In this document: piece after piece, positions 43,523 to 54,748 of the stretch
How the letters are laid out: every line of letters starts with the position of its first letter
Position numbering within the stretch: position 1 is the stretch's first letter
Assembly (NCBI RefSeq): GCF_008704395.1
Contig: NZ_CP023695.1
Span: forward strand, 2,170,001 to 2,234,000
DNA: 64,000 bases
Direction of reading: 5' to 3'
Source: Streptomyces alboniger
Lineage (GTDB): Bacteria; Actinomycetota; Actinomycetes; Streptomycetales; Streptomycetaceae
Made by a program: the position numbers and the translations under genes
The notes under the pieces: model-generated
The model's input: only the letters and a program-made list of their open reading frames with translations
Told to the model about the DNA's origin: nothing
Databases searched by the model: none

Positions 43523-44043
43523 CGGCCCTGTTGACCGTGCGCGGTGCGCGCGAGGGCGACGTGGCGACCCTCACCGGCCTCTACGACGGCGCGGCCCGCT
43601 GGATGCGGGAGCGCGGCATCGACCAGTGGAAGCCGGGCGACAAGGACGAGCGGCACTTCCGGCGGCTGATCACCTCAGGTGTGGAGGAGGTGTGGCTCGC
43701 CCAGGAAGGGGGCGAGGTCGTCGGGGCGTACGAGATCTGGTGGGACGACGAGGCCGCCTGGGGCGTGACCGAGCCGGTCGCGGGCTATGTGCACCGGCTG
43801 ATGGTGCGGCGCGGGGCGCGGCCGGGGACGGGTCGGGCGATGCTCGCACGGGCCGAGCGGCGCATCGCCGAGGCGGGGCGCGAGCTGGCCCGGCTGGACT
43901 GTGTTTCGGCCAATCCGCGGCTGCGCGTCTACTACGAGGACGCCGGATACACGGTCGTCGGGGAGCTGCCGGGGAAGGCCGCCGCGGACGGGAGCACGTA
44001 CGGCGTGACCCTTCTGGAGAAGCGGCTCACCGGGGTGGGCTAG
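43519..44043 (+). CDS. GNAT family acetyltransferase
   Basis: A 174-residue GNAT protein: VRGAREGDVATLTGLYDGAA, the acceptor-side RERGIDQWKPG, motif A VHRLMVRRGARPGTGRAMLA and the closing PRLRVYYEDAGYTVVGE. The GIDQW block is typical of a Streptomyces GNAT subgroup with unknown substrate. It starts with GTG 43519, overlapping the TetR stop by 4 bases. It converges on the phosphatase gene with a CTAG shared by both stops. Confidence 0.88.
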   Translation: MTALLTVRGAREGDVATLTGLYDGAARWMRERGIDQWKPGDKDERHFRRLITSGVEEVWLAQEGGEVVGAYEIWWDDEAAWGVTEPVAGYVHRLMVRRGARPGTGRAMLARAERRIAEAGRELARLDCVSANPRLRVYYEDAGYTVVGELPGKAAADGSTYGVTLLEKRLTGVG

Positions 44044-45674
44044 CGGTTTCCCGTCAGGCCGAGGACGAGGAGTGCGATGTCGTCGTCCCTGTCGTGGCCG
44101 AAGCAGGCGAGCAGGGTGTCGCAGAGGGACGTGACGCCCCCCGGCGCGTTGGCGGCGGCGGTGCGCAGCTGCTCCATGGAGACCGCGAGGTCGACGCCGC
44201 GGGTCTCGATGAGGCCGTCGGTGACCATGAGGAGCCGGTCGGTGGGGCGCAGCAGCACTTCGGTCGGCTTGGGTCTGTCGAGGCCGAGGCCGAGCAGCGG
44301 GCCGCACGCCTCCAGGTAGGTGGCGACGCCCGAGTCGCTGACGATGAGCGGCGGGATGTGCCCGGCGTTCGAGACGCGGGTGCGCCCGGTGGCGGGGTCG
44401 ACGACCGCCAGGCAGAGGGTGGCCGTCACGTCGGGGTGGTAGCGCTGGAGCATCTTGTCGAGGCGGTGGGCGAGCACCCGGGGGTCGGATTCGTCGACGC
44501 AGTAGGCGCGCAGGGCGTGCCGGACCTCGACCATCACGGTGGCGGCGCCGAGGGAGTGGCCGACGACGTCGCCGATGGCGGTGAGGACGCCCGCGGAGGT
44601 GGGCAGCGCGGCGTAGAAGTCGCCGCCGATCTCCGTGTCGCTGGAGGCGGGTTCGTAGCGCACGACGACTTCGGTGCCGGGCACCTGGGGCACGTGCGCG
44701 GGCAGGAAGCTGCGCTGGAGGGTGAGGGCGATGTGACGTTCCATCTCGTACATGAGCAGGCGCTCCGCGGCCAGCGCGGTGGCGTGGGCGAGCCGCCCCA
44801 CGAGCCGTCCGGTGTCCGGCGAGGTCCCTTGGGCGTACGAGGGCGTGGCGAGGCAGACGGGCGCGCAGCCCTCGCGGCTGCGGGCCAGGGCGAGCCGGGC
44901 GCCCTCGGGGCCTCCGGTGCCGCCGGGCGGCTCGGGCTGGAAGAAGCCGGGCGGCCACAGCGGGGCGGGTGCGAAGGTGCTGCGTACGCCGACGTGGCCC
45001 GACATGATGCGCAGGACGAGGCGCGCCACCGCATCGTGCGCGCCGTCGTCGGGCAGGGAGGCGCTCGCCCTGCGCCGGGACAGGCCGCGGTGCATCGCGC
45101 CGTCGTCACCGAGGATGAACGCGGCGGCGGGGCCGTGGGTGAGGCGGTCGGTGCCCGCGGCGGCGGCGTCGGCCAGCTCGCGCGGGCAGCGGGCGGACTG
45201 CACGTCGAGGATGGTCTCGGCGAGCCGTGTCAGATGCCCGGCCTGCGCTTCGGCGTCGCTGCGGTGGCGGGCGCCGCGGGCGACGGCCCGGACGACGGCC
45301 TGGATCTCCTCCGGTTCCGCGGGCACCGTCAGATAGGCCTCGCCGCCCGCGTCGAGGCCGCGGCACCGGTCGGCGGGGGCGACGCGGGCCGCCGAGAAGT
45401 GCACGACGGGCACGAGGGCGGTCTGGGGTGACTCCTTGAGGCGGCGGCACAGCTCGAAGCCGCTCATGTCGGGCAGGCCCACGTCGATGAGCGCCACGTC
45501 GGGCAGGTCGCCCGCGCGGTGGCGCGCGTCGAGCTCGACGAGGGCTTCGCCCGCGCTGGCGGCGAGGATGACGCGATGGCCGTCCCGGCGCAGGACAGCG
45601 CCCAGCGCGTATCGACTGGCGGCCGTGTCGTCGACCACCAGGATCGTGGTGTCTGCCTTGCCGTTGGCGCTCAA
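44040..45674 (-). CDS. Receiver domain fused to SpoIIE-type phosphatase
   Basis: A 544-residue cytoplasmic protein. Residues 9-130 are a response-regulator receiver: acidic pair Asp15/Asp16, phospho-acceptor Asp64 in VALIDVGLPD, Ser94, but Val117 in YLTVPAEPEE where a Lys-Pro is expected. Residues about 150-310 look like a GAF-type region. The last 230 are a PP2C-type domain: GGDFYAALPT, AIGDVVGHSLGA, MVTDGLIETRG and DRDDDIALLVL. Such proteins dephosphorylate anti-sigma antagonists in response to a kinase. The missing Lys suggests altered phospho-control. No partner kinase is adjacent. Confidence 0.88.
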   Translation of the reverse strand: MSANGKADTTILVVDDTAASRYALGAVLRRDGHRVILAASAGEALVELDARHRAGDLPDVALIDVGLPDMSGFELCRRLKESPQTALVPVVHFSAARVAPADRCRGLDAGGEAYLTVPAEPEEIQAVVRAVARGARHRSDAEAQAGHLTRLAETILDVQSARCPRELADAAAAGTDRLTHGPAAAFILGDDGAMHRGLSRRRASASLPDDGAHDAVARLVLRIMSGHVGVRSTFAPAPLWPPGFFQPEPPGGTGGPEGARLALARSREGCAPVCLATPSYAQGTSPDTGRLVGRLAHATALAAERLLMYEMERHIALTLQRSFLPAHVPQVPGTEVVVRYEPASSDTEIGGDFYAALPTSAGVLTAIGDVVGHSLGAATVMVEVRHALRAYCVDESDPRVLAHRLDKMLQRYHPDVTATLCLAVVDPATGRTRVSNAGHIPPLIVSDSGVATYLEACGPLLGLGLDRPKPTEVLLRPTDRLLMVTDGLIETRGVDLAVSMEQLRTAAANAPGGVTSLCDTLLACFGHDRDDDIALLVLGLTGNR

Positions 45675-45700
45675 GCGGGCCCCTCAGGGGCAGGTCGATG

Positions 45701-45725
45701 GGGCAGGCCTCCCGCGGGCCTGCCC
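45701..45725 (-). terminator. Hairpin after the pullulanase gene
   Basis: GGGCAGGCC (45701-45709) pairs perfectly with GGCCTGCCC (45717-45725); loop TCCCGCG. It lies 15 bases past the pullulanase stop on the minus strand and before the next gene on that strand (start 45674). Confidence 0.7.
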
Positions 45726-45740
45726 GACCAAGTTAGCGCC

Positions 45741-48446
45741 CTAACGCGCGCTTCGGGAGAAGACCGCGACGGTCCGACCGGGAACGGTGAAGATCCCGGA
45801 ACTCGACTCATACGATGCGGATTTCACGCTACGATCTGCGCCTTTCGCCTGAACGGGGTGCAGTCGGTACTTGATTCCCGCCGCGTCCCGGACCTGCTGC
45901 TCGCGGGTCTCGGGGGTGGCGTTGAACACCACGACGAGGTCGTCGGCGCGCAGGGTGATGACGCCGGGCGTCTCGGCGCGGCCCGACAGGGGGAAGGAGA
46001 GCGTCCGCTGCACCTGGTCGGCGGTGCGCTGCCCGAACGCCGGTTCGGTCGTACGGATCCTCAGCAGATCCCGGTACGCCGCCGAGGTCGCCTCGATGTC
46101 GCGGCAGCCGACGCCGACGGACGTCAACAGGGGCTTTCCGTAAGCCCATTTGGACTTGTTGTCGGCGGCCGGGGGCAGGCCGCGCCCGAAGCCGTTGCCG
46201 TCGCGGCAGTCCCAGTGCAGGGCGTTGAACCAGTCGCCGCTGTCGTAGGAGTTGCGGTCCAGGGACTTGGAGCGCAGCCGGTCGGTGCCCGCCTGGGAGA
46301 GGGCGGGGCCCTGGGAGAGCGCCGCGGTCGCCATCGCGAGGACCTGCATGCGCGAACGGTCGGCGGGGGTCATGGACGGGGGCAGTTTGAAGGCGAGGGC
46401 GTCGAAGAGGGTTTCGTTGTCGTGCGCGTCGGCGTAGGCCAGGGCGTCGCCGGGGGCGGCCGCGTAGCCCGCGGGCGCGCCGTTGTAGTCGACGTCGGAG
46501 CCCTTGACGCGGCGGCCCGCGGAGTCGGTGAAGGTGTAGTCGGCGAGGTTGCCGGTGAGGCCGACCTTGATCAGGTCCTGGTAGTGCAGGAGCCGGGCCT
46601 TCTGCTCGGCCGGGGTGCCGTTGGCCTCTGAGGGGTTGGGGTCGGTGTACAGACCGCTGGCGAAGCCCTGGGCGCCGGGGTCGTCGTCGAAGGGGCCGCC
46701 GCCGCGCACCGCGTCGCGGGCCCGGTCGGAGAAGGTGGCGATGCCGGTACCGGCCATGTTCTTCTGGGTGGCCTGGACGAAGCGGGCGTCGTCGGCGGCC
46801 TCGCCGAAGTCCCAGCCCTCGCCGTAGAGGATGATCCGCTTGCCGTCGACGCCGTCCTTCTCGGGCGTGAGCGCGTCCAGGGCCGCGCGGACGGCGAGGA
46901 TGTTGGCCTTGGGGTGGTGGCCCATCAGGTCGAAACGGAAGCCGTCGACCTTGTACTGCCTGGCCCAGGTGACCAGGGAGTCGACGACGAGCTTGCCCAT
47001 CATGGCGTTCTCGGGCGCGGTGTTCGCGCAGCAGGTGGAGGTCGCGACGGTGCCGTCGGCGAGGAGGCGGTGGTAGTAGCCGGGCACGATCCTGTCGAGT
47101 ACGGACTTGGGGTCCTGGCCGCTCGCCGCCGTGTGGTTGTAGACGACGTCCATGACGACGCGCAGCCCGTCGCGGTTGAGCGCCTGGACCATCTCCCGGA
47201 ACTCGACGGTGCGCCGGGTCCCGTCGGGGTCGGTGGCGTACGACCCCTCGGGCACCGTGTAGTGGAAGGGGTCGTAGCCCCAGTTGTAGGCGTCGTCGGC
47301 GGCGAAGGAGGCCACGCACTCCTGCTGCTTGTCGGAGTCGGCGGCGAAGGAGGCGAGGTCGCAGGCGGGGCGCTGCTGGTCGGCCCTGCGCTCGGGGACG
47401 GTCGCGATGTCGAAGGCGGGCAGGAGATGGACGTACGACGTTCCGGCCCGCGCGAGCTTCCTCAGGTGCCGTGAGCCCTTGCTGCGGGTGCCGGTGAAGG
47501 CGCGGTAGGTGCCGCGGTGGCGGGCCTTCGCGGTGCGGTCGGTGGCGGAGAAGTCCCGGATGTGCAGTTCCTGGATCTGCGCGTTCCGCAGCGGTACGGC
47601 CTTCGGCTTCTTCAGGGACGCCCAGCCCTCGGGCGCGAGCCGCTTGGCGCCGAGGTCGACCGCGATGCTGCGGGTGGAGTCGGCGGTCAGGGCGAGCGAG
47701 TAGGGGTCGGTGACCTTGTTGGTGACGACCGCGCGGGCGCTCGGGGACCAGACCTTGACGGCGAAGCGGTAGTTCTCGCCGCTCCAGCGGCCGGGTCCGG
47801 TGGCGGACCAGACGCCGCTCGCGCCGTCGCGCCGCATCGGCAGGTGCTCGCCGCCGAGTTCGAGGGCGACGGACTGGGCGGTGGGGGCCCACACGGAGAG
47901 GGTGACCCTGCCCTCACGGAAGACCGGGCCGAGCGCGGCCTTCGTGGCGCGGGCGGCGTAGAGGTCGTCGAGGACGCCCTGGGTCTGGACACCGGTGGCG
48001 GTGGCGAGGGTGCCGTCGGACTCGTGCCGGGTGAGGATCACCTGGCCGGTGAGGTCCTCGGCGGTGTGCTCGCGGTCGCGGGGGACGACTTCGTACGCCG
48101 CGTACCGCGCGAGGTGCGGGAACTTGGCGCGCTGGGCGGCGGAGAGGCCGCCGGGGACCTTGCGGAGGGCCGACTCCCGTCCGGTGCCGGTGAGTTCGCC
48201 GTCCTCGACGGCGAGCTTCCCGTCCTGGTCGGAGACGAGCCGGGTGGTGGTGCCCGCGGCCCCGCCGTCGTCCTTGACGGCGACGGTGGTGCGGTCGATC
48301 CACTGGGCCGTCGACTTCGTCAGGTCGAGGGGGCCGGTGTCGGGGGGCGGTGCCGCCCCGGCCGGTATCGCGGTACAGAGGGCCGCGACGAGCGCGAGGA
48401 CGGTGCCGGTTGCCGCGACATTGCGGCGCCTGAGCTGGTTTGCCAT
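45741..48446 (-). CDS. pulA: Secreted type I pullulanase (GH13)
   Basis: A 901-residue exported debranching enzyme cutting alpha-1,6 links in pullulan, starch and glycogen. Signal peptide: [20 protein letters not shown]. Residues 50-170 are an N-terminal domain; residues about 180-270 are a CBM48-like domain ([20 protein letters not shown]). The type I mark is [18 protein letters not shown]13 regions are [17 protein letters not shown] with nucleophile Asp506, LYGEGWDFG with acid/base Glu543 and [11 protein letters not shown] with Asp676. ATG 48446 is divergent from malE; the shared 287-bp region holds candidate MalR sites, so both may be induced by maltodextrins. Confidence 0.95.
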   Translation of the reverse strand: MANQLRRRNVAATGTVLALVAALCTAIPAGAAPPPDTGPLDLTKSTAQWIDRTTVAVKDDGGAAGTTTRLVSDQDGKLAVEDGELTGTGRESALRKVPGGLSAAQRAKFPHLARYAAYEVVPRDREHTAEDLTGQVILTRHESDGTLATATGVQTQGVLDDLYAARATKAALGPVFREGRVTLSVWAPTAQSVALELGGEHLPMRRDGASGVWSATGPGRWSGENYRFAVKVWSPSARAVVTNKVTDPYSLALTADSTRSIAVDLGAKRLAPEGWASLKKPKAVPLRNAQIQELHIRDFSATDRTAKARHRGTYRAFTGTRSKGSRHLRKLARAGTSYVHLLPAFDIATVPERRADQQRPACDLASFAADSDKQQECVASFAADDAYNWGYDPFHYTVPEGSYATDPDGTRRTVEFREMVQALNRDGLRVVMDVVYNHTAASGQDPKSVLDRIVPGYYHRLLADGTVATSTCCANTAPENAMMGKLVVDSLVTWARQYKVDGFRFDLMGHHPKANILAVRAALDALTPEKDGVDGKRIILYGEGWDFGEAADDARFVQATQKNMAGTGIATFSDRARDAVRGGGPFDDDPGAQGFASGLYTDPNPSEANGTPAEQKARLLHYQDLIKVGLTGNLADYTFTDSAGRRVKGSDVDYNGAPAGYAAAPGDALAYADAHDNETLFDALAFKLPPSMTPADRSRMQVLAMATAALSQGPALSQAGTDRLRSKSLDRNSYDSGDWFNALHWDCRDGNGFGRGLPPAADNKSKWAYGKPLLTSVGVGCRDIEATSAAYRDLLRIRTTEPAFGQRTADQVQRTLSFPLSGRAETPGVITLRADDLVVVFNATPETREQQVRDAAGIKYRLHPVQAKGADRSVKSASYESSSGIFTVPGRTVAVFSRSAR

Positions 48447-48473
48447 GACGGGGGAACGTACCGTCGGTGCTGG

Positions 48474-48493
48474 CTTGCAGCAAGAGCTTGCAG
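48474..48493. promoter_or_regulatory. Candidate MalR operator near pullulanase
   Basis: CTTGCAG occurs at 48474-48480 and again at 48487-48493, 13 bp apart, and the first copy also reads as the inverted repeat CTTGC-A-GCAAG. The site is 28 bp from the pullulanase start. LacI-family repressors often bind such half-sites; assignment to MalR is by position. Confidence 0.55.
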
Positions 48494-48628
48494 TGAAGGC
48501 CTGCGAGATCCGACAAGTGCGGATCGTTGTGGGCCGGTCGCGCAGTTCCCCGCGCCCCTGGCGGGGCGTCACACGACGCCCCGTCGGCCCTGTACCCCAC
48601 CCTCCCGAAGAAGAAGCCAGAAAGTGCC

Positions 48629-48657
48629 CTGCAAAGTCTTCCGCAAAGCCTTGCAAG
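48629..48657. promoter_or_regulatory. Candidate MalR operator near malE
   Basis: Three GCAA-bearing copies sit about 10-12 bp apart: CTGCAAAG (48629-48636), CGCAAAG (48642-48648) and the palindrome CTTGCAAG (48650-48657). They are 77 bp and more before the malE start and resemble the CTTGCAG repeats near the pullulanase gene in inverted direction. Confidence 0.55.
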
Positions 48658-48733
48658 ACTGTTAACTTCCTGCCAGCCCGGCAGCCGTCGATGGGACGGA
48701 CGGCCCAGCGGGTCCATCCCTCAGGAGTTCACT

Positions 48734-50029
48734 ATGCGACGTGGCATATCGATCGCCGCCGCGGTCTGCGCCCTTGCGCTCACCGCCACCGCCTGCGGCA
48801 GCGACGACGACGAAGGCTCGAACGGCAAGGCGAAGGACGCCAAGGACATCTCGGGCTCCCTCACCTACTGGGACACCTCGGACGCCACGACCGAGGCGCC
48901 GGTCTACAAGAAGCTGATCGCCGACTTCGAGGACAAGTACCCGAAGATCGACGTCAACTACGAGAACATCGAGTTCGCGTCCATCGAGCAGAAGTTCAAG
49001 TCGGCCGCGAAGACCGGCAAGGGCGCCCCCGACGTGATGCGCGCCGACGTCGGCCTCATCCCCGAGTACGCCTCGCTGCACTACATCGCCCCGCTGGACG
49101 GCACCCTCGCCCTCAAGGGCGGCACGGAGGACTTCACCGAGGGCCCGCTGAACACCACGAAGTACCAGGGCAAGACGTACGGCGTCCCGTCGGTCACCGA
49201 CACCCTCGGGATCCTCTACAACAAGAAGCTCTTCAAGAAGGCGGGCGTCGAGAAGGCGCCCACCACCTGGGACGAGTTCATCGAGACGTCGAAGACCATC
49301 AAGAAGAAGACCGGCGTCGAGGGCACCTACCTCAACCCCGACTCCTACTTCCTGCTGCCCTTCCTCTACGGCGAGGGCACCGACCTCGCCGACACGAGGA
49401 CGAAGAAGATCACGATCAACTCGCCGGAGGCCGTCAAGGCCGTCACCACGGCGAAGAAGGTCTACGACCAGGCGTCCGCGAAGGTCGACTTCGCCAACGC
49501 CTACGACAACATGCAGACCTCGTTCAAGAACGGCGAGGTCGCCATGCTCATCCAGGGCCCCTGGTCGGTCACCGACGACCTGTCGGGCAAGGCCTTCAAG
49601 GGCGACGAGGGCAACCTCGGCTTCGCCCCGGTCCCGGCCGGCTCCACCGGCAAGCCGCAGGCCCCCACCGGCGGCCACGACCTCACCGTCTACCAGGGCT
49701 CGAAGAACCTGGACGCCGCCTACCTCTTCACCCAGTTCATGACCTCGTCGAAGAGCCAGCAGAAGATCGCCGCCGAGACCGCGACGCTGCCGACCCGCGA
49801 GTCCGCGTACACCCCCGAGGTGACCAAGGACGCCCGCATCAAGGGCTTCCACCCGATCATGAAGTCCGCGCGGCCGCGCGTGGCGCTCCCCCAGGTCGGC
49901 AGCCTCTTCACCCCGCTGGTGCAGCAGTACACCAAGATCCTCCAGGGTGACGTCTCCGTGAAGTCCGGCCTCGACGCCGCCGCCAAGGACTTCAAGAAGC
50001 TGCTCCCCGGCTACACCATCAGCAGCTGA
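48734..50029 (+). CDS. malE: Maltose/maltodextrin-binding lipoprotein
   Basis: A 431-residue binding protein of an ABC sugar importer. The signal peptide ends at the lipobox ALTATAC with Cys21. The mature protein has the family blocks SGSLTYWDTSDA, GKTYGVPSVTDTLGILYNK, FKNGEVAMLIQGPWSV and the C-terminal region ATLPTRESAY. ATG 48734 has AGGAG 6 bases upstream. It is followed by the two permease genes after 11 and 14 bases. The cognate ATPase is not here, as usual in Streptomyces, where the shared ATPase MsiK serves several sugar importers (known from the genus). Confidence 0.93.
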   Translation: MRRGISIAAAVCALALTATACGSDDDEGSNGKAKDAKDISGSLTYWDTSDATTEAPVYKKLIADFEDKYPKIDVNYENIEFASIEQKFKSAAKTGKGAPDVMRADVGLIPEYASLHYIAPLDGTLALKGGTEDFTEGPLNTTKYQGKTYGVPSVTDTLGILYNKKLFKKAGVEKAPTTWDEFIETSKTIKKKTGVEGTYLNPDSYFLLPFLYGEGTDLADTRTKKITINSPEAVKAVTTAKKVYDQASAKVDFANAYDNMQTSFKNGEVAMLIQGPWSVTDDLSGKAFKGDEGNLGFAPVPAGSTGKPQAPTGGHDLTVYQGSKNLDAAYLFTQFMTSSKSQQKIAAETATLPTRESAYTPEVTKDARIKGFHPIMKSARPRVALPQVGSLFTPLVQQYTKILQGDVSVKSGLDAAAKDFKKLLPGYTISS

Positions 50030-50040
50030 GGCAGGCACAG

Positions 50041-50970
50041 TTGATCACCGCGCTTCGCCACTCCTGGCAGAAGTACTGGTACGCGTGGGCGATGGTGGCT
50101 CCGGTCGTCATCGTCCTCGCCGTACTGGTCCTGTATCCGCTGGGCTACGGCTTCTACCTCTCGCTCACCAACGCCAACGAGGCGAACGTGGCGCGGGACA
50201 TCGGGGCCTTCCACGCCCCCGCGACGTACGAGATGGTCGGGCTCGACAACTACTGGTCGATCCTCTCGGGCGCGGACGGCGACTTCTATCCGCGCCTGAC
50301 CTGGACGATCGTATGGACCGTGTCCTGCGTCGCCCTGCACATCGCGATCGGCATGGGCCTCGCGCTCCTGCTCAACCGCAAGATGCGCGCCAAGCTGCTC
50401 TACCGCGCCCTGCTCATCCTGCCGTGGGCGGTCCCCGCCTTCGTCGGCGTCTTCGCCTGGCGCCTGATGCTCAACTCGCAGTACGGCGTCTTCAACGAGA
50501 TGATCACGGCCGTCGGTCTGCCCGCCCAGAACTGGCTGGCGACGCCGTTCGCCCAGAAGGTCGCCGTGATCATGGTGAACGTCTGGATCGGCGTCCCCTT
50601 CAACATGGTGGCGCTCCTCGGCGGACTCCAGTCCATCCCCAAGGAGCTGTACGAGGCCTCGGAGATGGACGGCGCCTCCCCCTGGCAGCGCTTCGTGAAC
50701 GTCACGCTGCCCGGCCTGCGCCCGGTCACCAACACCGTGGTGCTGCTCGGCTGCATCTGGACGTTCAACATGTTCGCGGTGATCTATCTGCTGCTCGGCC
50801 AGAACACCACCGGTGAGGCGGACATCCTCGTGACCTTCGCCTTCCGCAAGGCGTTCACCGGAGTGTCCGACTACTCCGGCGCAGCCACCTACGGAATCGT
50901 GATCCTCGCCCTCCTCCTCGCCTTCTCGACCTTCTACCGCCGCCGCCAGCTCAAGACCGAGCAGGCCTGA
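50041..50970 (+). CDS. malF: Maltose ABC transporter permease MalF
   Basis: A 309-residue inner-membrane permease with six to seven helices (APVVIVLAVLVLYPLGYGFY at the start, AFVGVFAWRLMLNSQYGVFN in the middle). The ATPase-contact loop is ELYEASEMDGASPWQRFVNV (EAA motif: EA-x3-G-A). The start is TTG 50041 directly after the malE stop; no other in-frame start suits the N-terminal KYWYAWAM. It forms the channel with MalG. Confidence 0.92.
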   Translation: MITALRHSWQKYWYAWAMVAPVVIVLAVLVLYPLGYGFYLSLTNANEANVARDIGAFHAPATYEMVGLDNYWSILSGADGDFYPRLTWTIVWTVSCVALHIAIGMGLALLLNRKMRAKLLYRALLILPWAVPAFVGVFAWRLMLNSQYGVFNEMITAVGLPAQNWLATPFAQKVAVIMVNVWIGVPFNMVALLGGLQSIPKELYEASEMDGASPWQRFVNVTLPGLRPVTNTVVLLGCIWTFNMFAVIYLLLGQNTTGEADILVTFAFRKAFTGVSDYSGAATYGIVILALLLAFSTFYRRRQLKTEQA

Positions 50971-50984
50971 GGGGGCCCGTCACC

Positions 50985-51896
50985 ATGACCTCAGCAACCA
51001 CCCACTCCCCGGCCACCACCGGGGCCCTCGCCAAGACCCCGGCGCGGCCGCGGGCGAAGAAGGTCCGGGGCCGCGAGGAGCGCTCGACGCTCGCCTCCGT
51101 CGCGCTGCACGGCACGCTGATCCTGGCGAGCCTGGTCGCCTCGTTCCCCGTCGTGTGGATCGTCTTCATCTCGCTGGGCCCGAAGACGGCCTGGCAGAGC
51201 CCGGGCGAGGTGCTCGGCAACCTGAGCCTCGACAACTACGCCAAGGTCCTCACCGACACCGACTTCCCGCAGTGGTTCGGCGCCTCGGTGATCGTCGCGG
51301 GCGGCACCACCCTGCTCGGCGTCTTCCTCGCGGCGACCGCGGGCTACGCGGTCTCCCGGATGCGGTTCCCCGGCCACCGGCAGCTGATGTGGAGCTTCCT
51401 GGTCACCCAGATGTTCCCGATGGCCGTCCTGATCGTGCCGCTCTACGAACTCCTGGCCCGCTTCGACCTGATCGACAACTACCTGGGGCTCATCCTCACG
51501 TACGCGACGACCGCGGTCCCCTTCTGCGCCTGGATGATGAAGGGCTACTTCGACACCATCCCGCACGAGATCGACGAGGCGGGGCGCGTCGACGGCCTCA
51601 CCCCCTTCGGCACCTTCTGGCGGCTCATCGTGCCGCTCGCCAAGCCGGGCCTCGCGGTGACGGCGTTCTACAGCTTCCTCACCGCGTGGGGCGAGGTCGC
51701 CTACGCCTCCCAGTTCATGGGAGCGGACCATTACACCCTCGCCGTAGGAATCCGTACCTTCGCCACCGAATCACGCGCAGACTGGGCCATGATGACCGCC
51801 GCCTCGGTGATCATCCTGATTCCGGCCACGCTCGTCTTCCTCGTGGTCCAGCGCAATCTGGTGTCGGGCCTGACGGCCGGCGGCACCAAGTCCTGA
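50985..51896 (+). CDS. malG: Maltose ABC transporter permease MalG
   Basis: A 303-residue permease with six helices. A 35-residue Ala/Thr/Pro-rich cytoplasmic head leads to LHGTLILASLVASFPVVWIV. The EAA loop is EIDEAGRVDGLTPFGTFWRL and the C-terminal end is GLTAGGTK, as in MalG proteins. ATG 50985 follows malF by 14 bases. It lies before the alpha-glucosidase gene in the operon. Confidence 0.92.
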   Translation: MTSATTHSPATTGALAKTPARPRAKKVRGREERSTLASVALHGTLILASLVASFPVVWIVFISLGPKTAWQSPGEVLGNLSLDNYAKVLTDTDFPQWFGASVIVAGGTTLLGVFLAATAGYAVSRMRFPGHRQLMWSFLVTQMFPMAVLIVPLYELLARFDLIDNYLGLILTYATTAVPFCAWMMKGYFDTIPHEIDEAGRVDGLTPFGTFWRLIVPLAKPGLAVTAFYSFLTAWGEVAYASQFMGADHYTLAVGIRTFATESRADWAMMTAASVIILIPATLVFLVVQRNLVSGLTAGGTKS

Positions 51897-51939
51897 CCCG
51901 CCACCATCCCGGCCACTCCCCGCACTCCTAAGGGACTTC

Positions 51940-53592
<1,653 letters not shown>

Positions 53593-53617
53593 GATGCGAC
53601 CGGTACAGTCCAATCCT

Positions 53618-54643
53618 GTGACCGCACGGCTAGCCGACATCGCAGCCCAGGCGGGGGTCAGCGAAGCGACAGTAAGCCGCGTGCTCAACGGCAAGCCGGG
53701 CGTCGCGGCGGCCACCCGCCAATCCGTGCTCGCCGCGCTCGACGTGCTCGGCTACGAGCGCCCGGTGCGGCTGCGCCGGCACAGCGCGGGCCTGGTCGGG
53801 CTGATCACGCCGGAGCTGGAGAACCCGATATTCCCCGCACTCGCGCAGGTCATCGGGCAGGCCCTGACCCGGCAGGGGTACACACCGGTCCTCGCCACCC
53901 AGACCCCGGGGGGCTCCACCGAGGACGAGCTGACCGAGATGCTGGTGGACCGCGGGGTCTCCGGGATCATCTTCGTCTCGGGCCTGCACGCGGACACCTC
54001 GGCCGACATGCAGCGCTACGAACAGCTGCGGGCCCAGGGCGTGCCGTTCGTCCTGGTGGACGGCTTCTCGCCGAAGGTGCGGGCGCCGTTCATCTCGCCG
54101 GACGACCGCGCGGCGATGCGCCTCGCGGTCACGCACCTGGTCTCCCTCGGCCATACGCGCATCGGGCTGGCCCTCGGCCCCAAGCGGTTCGTGCCCGTGC
54201 AGCGGAAGATCGAGGGTTTCGTACGCACGATGCAGGACCGGTTCGGCCTCTCGCCCGAGGAGATCGAGGCGGACCTCGTCCAGCACTCCCTCTACACCCT
54301 GGAGGGCGACCAGGCCGCCGCGGCGGCGCTGATGGACCGCGGCTGCACGGCGATAGCGTGCGCCAGCGACATGATGGCGCTCGGGGCGATACGGGCGGCC
54401 CGCCAGCGCGGCCTGGAGGTGCCGGACGACGTCTCGGTGGTCGGCTTCGACGACTCCCCGCTGATCGCCTTCACCGACCCGCCCCTGACCACGGTCCGCA
54501 AGCCGGTGCCCGCGATGGGTCAGGCGGCGGTGCGCACCCTCCTGGAGGAGATCGGCGGGACCCCCGCCCCGCAGAGCGAATTCGTCTTCATGCCGGAGCT
54601 GGTGGTTCGCGGTTCAACCGCCTCGGCGCCCAGGCGCCCCTAG
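53618..54643 (+). CDS. malR: LacI-family repressor of maltose genes
   Basis: A 341-residue LacI/GalR repressor. The N-terminal HTH and hinge are [20 protein letters not shown] followed by LNGKPGVAA. The ligand domain has [19 protein letters not shown], then [20 protein letters not shown] and the C-terminal [12 protein letters not shown] 53618 ([10 protein letters not shown]) puts the HTH at the usual place; ATG 53594 is eight codons upstream and may be used. The candidate operators are in the pullulanase-malE region. Unlike S. coelicolor, where malR is divergent from malEFG (known), here it ends the operon. Confidence 0.92.
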   Translation: MTARLADIAAQAGVSEATVSRVLNGKPGVAAATRQSVLAALDVLGYERPVRLRRHSAGLVGLITPELENPIFPALAQVIGQALTRQGYTPVLATQTPGGSTEDELTEMLVDRGVSGIIFVSGLHADTSADMQRYEQLRAQGVPFVLVDGFSPKVRAPFISPDDRAAMRLAVTHLVSLGHTRIGLALGPKRFVPVQRKIEGFVRTMQDRFGLSPEEIEADLVQHSLYTLEGDQAAAAALMDRGCTAIACASDMMALGAIRAARQRGLEVPDDVSVVGFDDSPLIAFTDPPLTTVRKPVPAMGQAAVRTLLEEIGGTPAPQSEFVFMPELVVRGSTASAPRRP

Positions 54644-54696
54644 GGGAACGTCCGTATCGCGGACTCGTCCTTCCGGTGTAGAGAATGCGGTCCTGA

Positions 54697-54721
54697 CCCG
54701 ACCAGGGGATGATCGGTCGGG
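54697..54721 (+). terminator. Possible weak terminator after malR
   Basis: CCCGACC (54697-54703) pairs with GGTCGGG (54715-54721) across an 11-base loop, 54 bases after the malR stop. No T-run is seen. It lies in the 105-bp gap before the next gene. Confidence 0.4.
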
Positions 54722-54748
54722 GGCGGGGATCTGGCAGACTCTGTGCCT

